Source: Colletes latitarsis (taxonomy: Eukaryota > Arthropoda > Insecta > Hymenoptera > Colletidae). From it: a stretch of DNA of 64,000 bases. The translations under genes were made by a program, and so were the position numbers. Below, in pieces: positions 62,348 to 64,000 of the stretch. Positions within the stretch are counted from its first letter, which is position 1, and the number at the start of each line of letters is the position of its first letter. Below the pieces are notes generated by a model. It had not been told where the DNA came from, did not search any database, and saw nothing but the letters and a program-made list of their open reading frames with translations. The DNA is taken from the NCBI RefSeq assembly GCF_051014445.1, contig NC_135134.1, positions 2,819,672 through 2,883,671 of the forward strand, written 5' to 3'.

Positions 62348-64000
62348 CGGATATTGCCGGTTATATCTCGGTTAGGTCTGGGATTTGCCCTCATCTGGCT
62401 CGTACCTTCGCATTTCTCGCATACTTGTTGGCCAGATCCTGGGCTTTTTCTGGTTTGGATCCCGTAGTAATGAGGTTCCACACCGAAACAGTCAATTAAA
62501 CCTGGTTGCGATTAATATTTTAGAGGATAACGCCGGTTATGTCTCGGTTAGGTCTGGGATTTGCCCTCATCTGGCTCGTACCTTCGCATTTCTCGCATAC
62601 TTGTTGGCCAGATCCTGGCCTTTTTCTGGTTTGTATCACGTAGTAATGTGGTACCACACTGAAACAGTCAATAGAAGCTGGTTTCGGATAGTATTTTAGC
62701 GGATAACGCTGGTTATGTCTGGGTTCCTTCTGGTATTTGCAATCATCTTGCTCATACTTTCGCTTTTTCGCATACTTGTTGCCCAGATGCTGGGTTTTTT
62801 CTGGTTTGGACCACGTAGTAATGAGGTACCTCACTGAAACAGTCAATAAAAGCTGGTTGCGATTAATATTTGAGAGGATATTGCCGGTTATGTCTCGGTT
62901 AGGTCTGGGATTTGCCCTCATCTGGCTCGTACTTTCGCATTTTTCGCATACTTGTTGGCCAGATCCTGGGCTTTTTCTGGTTTGTATCACGTAGTAATGT
63001 GGTACCACACAGAAACAGTCAATAGAAGCTGGTTCCGGATAGTATTTTAGAGGATAACGCTGGTTATGTCTGGGTTCGTTCTGGTATTTGCAATCATCTA
63101 GCTCATACATTCGCGCTTTTCGCATATTTGTTGGCCAGATCCTGGGCTTTTTCTGGTTTGGATTCCGTAGCAATGAGCTGCCACACCGAAACAGTCAATT
63201 AAACCTGGTTGCGACTAATATTTTAGCGGATAACGCCGGTTATGTCTAGGTTAGGGCTGAGGTTTGCCCTCATCTGGCTCTTACTTTCGCATTTTTCGCA
63301 TACTTGTTGGCCAGATGTTGGGTTTTTTCTGGTTTGAACCACGTAGTAATGACGTACCTCACTGAAACAGTCAATAAAAGCTGGTTCCGATTAGTGTGTT
63401 AGAGGGTAACGCCGGTTATATCTCGGTTAGGTCTGGGATTTGCACTGATCTGGTCCGTACCTTCGCATTTTTCGCATACTTGTTGGCCAGATCCTGGGCT
63501 CTTTCTGGTTTGTATCACGTAGTAATGTGGTACCACACAGAAACAGTCAATAGAAGCTGGTTCCGGATAGTATTTTAGAGGATAACGCTGGTTATGTCTG
63601 GGTTCGTTTTGGTATTTGCAATCATCTAGCTCATACATTCGCGTTCTTCGCATATTTGTAGGCCAGATCCTGGGCTTTTTCTGGTTTGGATTCCGTTGTA
63701 ATGAGCTGCCACACCGAAACAGTCAATTAAACCTGGTTGCGACTAATATTTTAGAGGATAACGCTGGTTATGTCTCGGTTAGGTCTGGGAATTGCCCTCA
63801 TCTGGCCCGTACTTTCGCATTTTTCGCATACTTGTTGGCCAGATCCTGGGCTTTTTCTGGTTTGTATCACGTAGTAATGTGGTACCACACTGAAACAGTC
63901 AATAGAAGCTTGTTCCGAATAGTATTTTAGAGGATAACGCTGGCTATGTCTCGGTTAGGTCTGGGATTTGCCCTCATCTGGCTCGTACTTTCGCATTTTT
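62348..64000. repeat. 3,870-bp higher-order repeat, copy 3 (cut by window end)
   Basis: The first 1,653 bases of a third unit, again displaced by 3,870. It carries a private C at 62700 (TTTTAGCGG instead of TTTTAGAGG). The higher-order array evidently continues beyond the window. Confidence 0.88.

Larger units (their letters stand above)
26829..64000. repeat. 176-bp satellite array, right segment
   Basis: An uninterrupted array to the window end. The left part (about 27.3-31.2 kb) is heterogeneous. From about 32 kb the monomers alternate between type A (GGTCTGGGATTTGCCCTC, CTCGTAC) and type B (GTTCTGGTATTTGCAATC, CTCATAC). This gives a 352-bp dimer and, further right, multi-kilobase duplicated units. 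Small phase slips occur (-1 before 27699, +3 between 28227 and 30694). Nothing other than satellite is present, and no gene is supported. Confidence 0.97.

Noticed and set aside
1..64000. Regularly spaced repeats suggesting a CRISPR array
   Set aside because: There are no unique spacers. The whole 176-bp unit repeats, and the context is eukaryotic.
26829..64000. CENP-B-box-like motif in the monomers
   Set aside because: TTCG occurs in the TTTCGCAT part of the monomer, but the required downstream CGGG spacing is absent in the common monomer.

Overview
The window is eukaryotic, most likely from an insect or other arthropod. About 85% of it is one tandem satellite with a 176-bp monomer (roughly 310 copies). 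Two retroelements interrupt it: a BEL/Pao-type LTR element and an R1-clade LINE. BEL/Pao and R1-clade elements together are typical of arthropods. A hymenopteran source is only a guess. There are no bacterial genes, operons, rRNA, tRNA or CRISPR arrays, and no host protein-coding gene that I can support.

Layout: 1-6241 satellite; 6242-13351 a complete minus-strand LTR retrotransposon (two 1,887-bp LTRs reading as identical, 5-bp target duplication AGTAT); 13352-24510 satellite; 24511-26828 a 5'-truncated minus-strand LINE with a poly(A) tail, seen as a T run, and a probable 15-bp target duplication; 26829-64000 satellite. The monomer phase is kept exactly across both insertions, so both are simple insertions into a pre-existing array.

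The LTR element has a tRNA-Tyr primer binding site, a polypurine tract and a gag gene with a DUF1759-like region and the cysteine/histidine knuckles typical of BEL/Pao. Its gag is broken by one base at an 8-A run. Protease, reverse transcriptase, RNase H and integrase are all missing. In their place are about 1.06 kb without recognisable coding and a 212-aa basic, proline-rich ORF of unknown function next to the 3' LTR. The identical LTRs imply recent transposition, presumably using enzymes supplied by a complete relative. The LINE keeps the RT core and the C-terminal zinc knuckle, but it has YADD changed to SADD, an in-frame TGA and no endonuclease, so it is dead. It also carries a striking series of perfect 8-16-bp inverted repeats along its coding and 3' sequence.

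The satellite is layered. Two monomer types (A and B) alternate as a 352-bp dimer in much of the right-hand part. Larger units are built on this: a 5.7-7 kb duplicated block (about 41.25-47.0 kb against 47.4-54.4 kb) and a 3,870-bp, 22-monomer higher-order repeat present in 2.4 nearly identical copies at the right end (54608-64000). The least homogeneous monomers lie at about 27.3-31.2 kb, just right of the LINE. Each monomer carries a short dyad, TGTGG-NN-CCACA. The architecture would suit a centromeric or other heterochromatic array, but nothing in the sequence proves a centromere.
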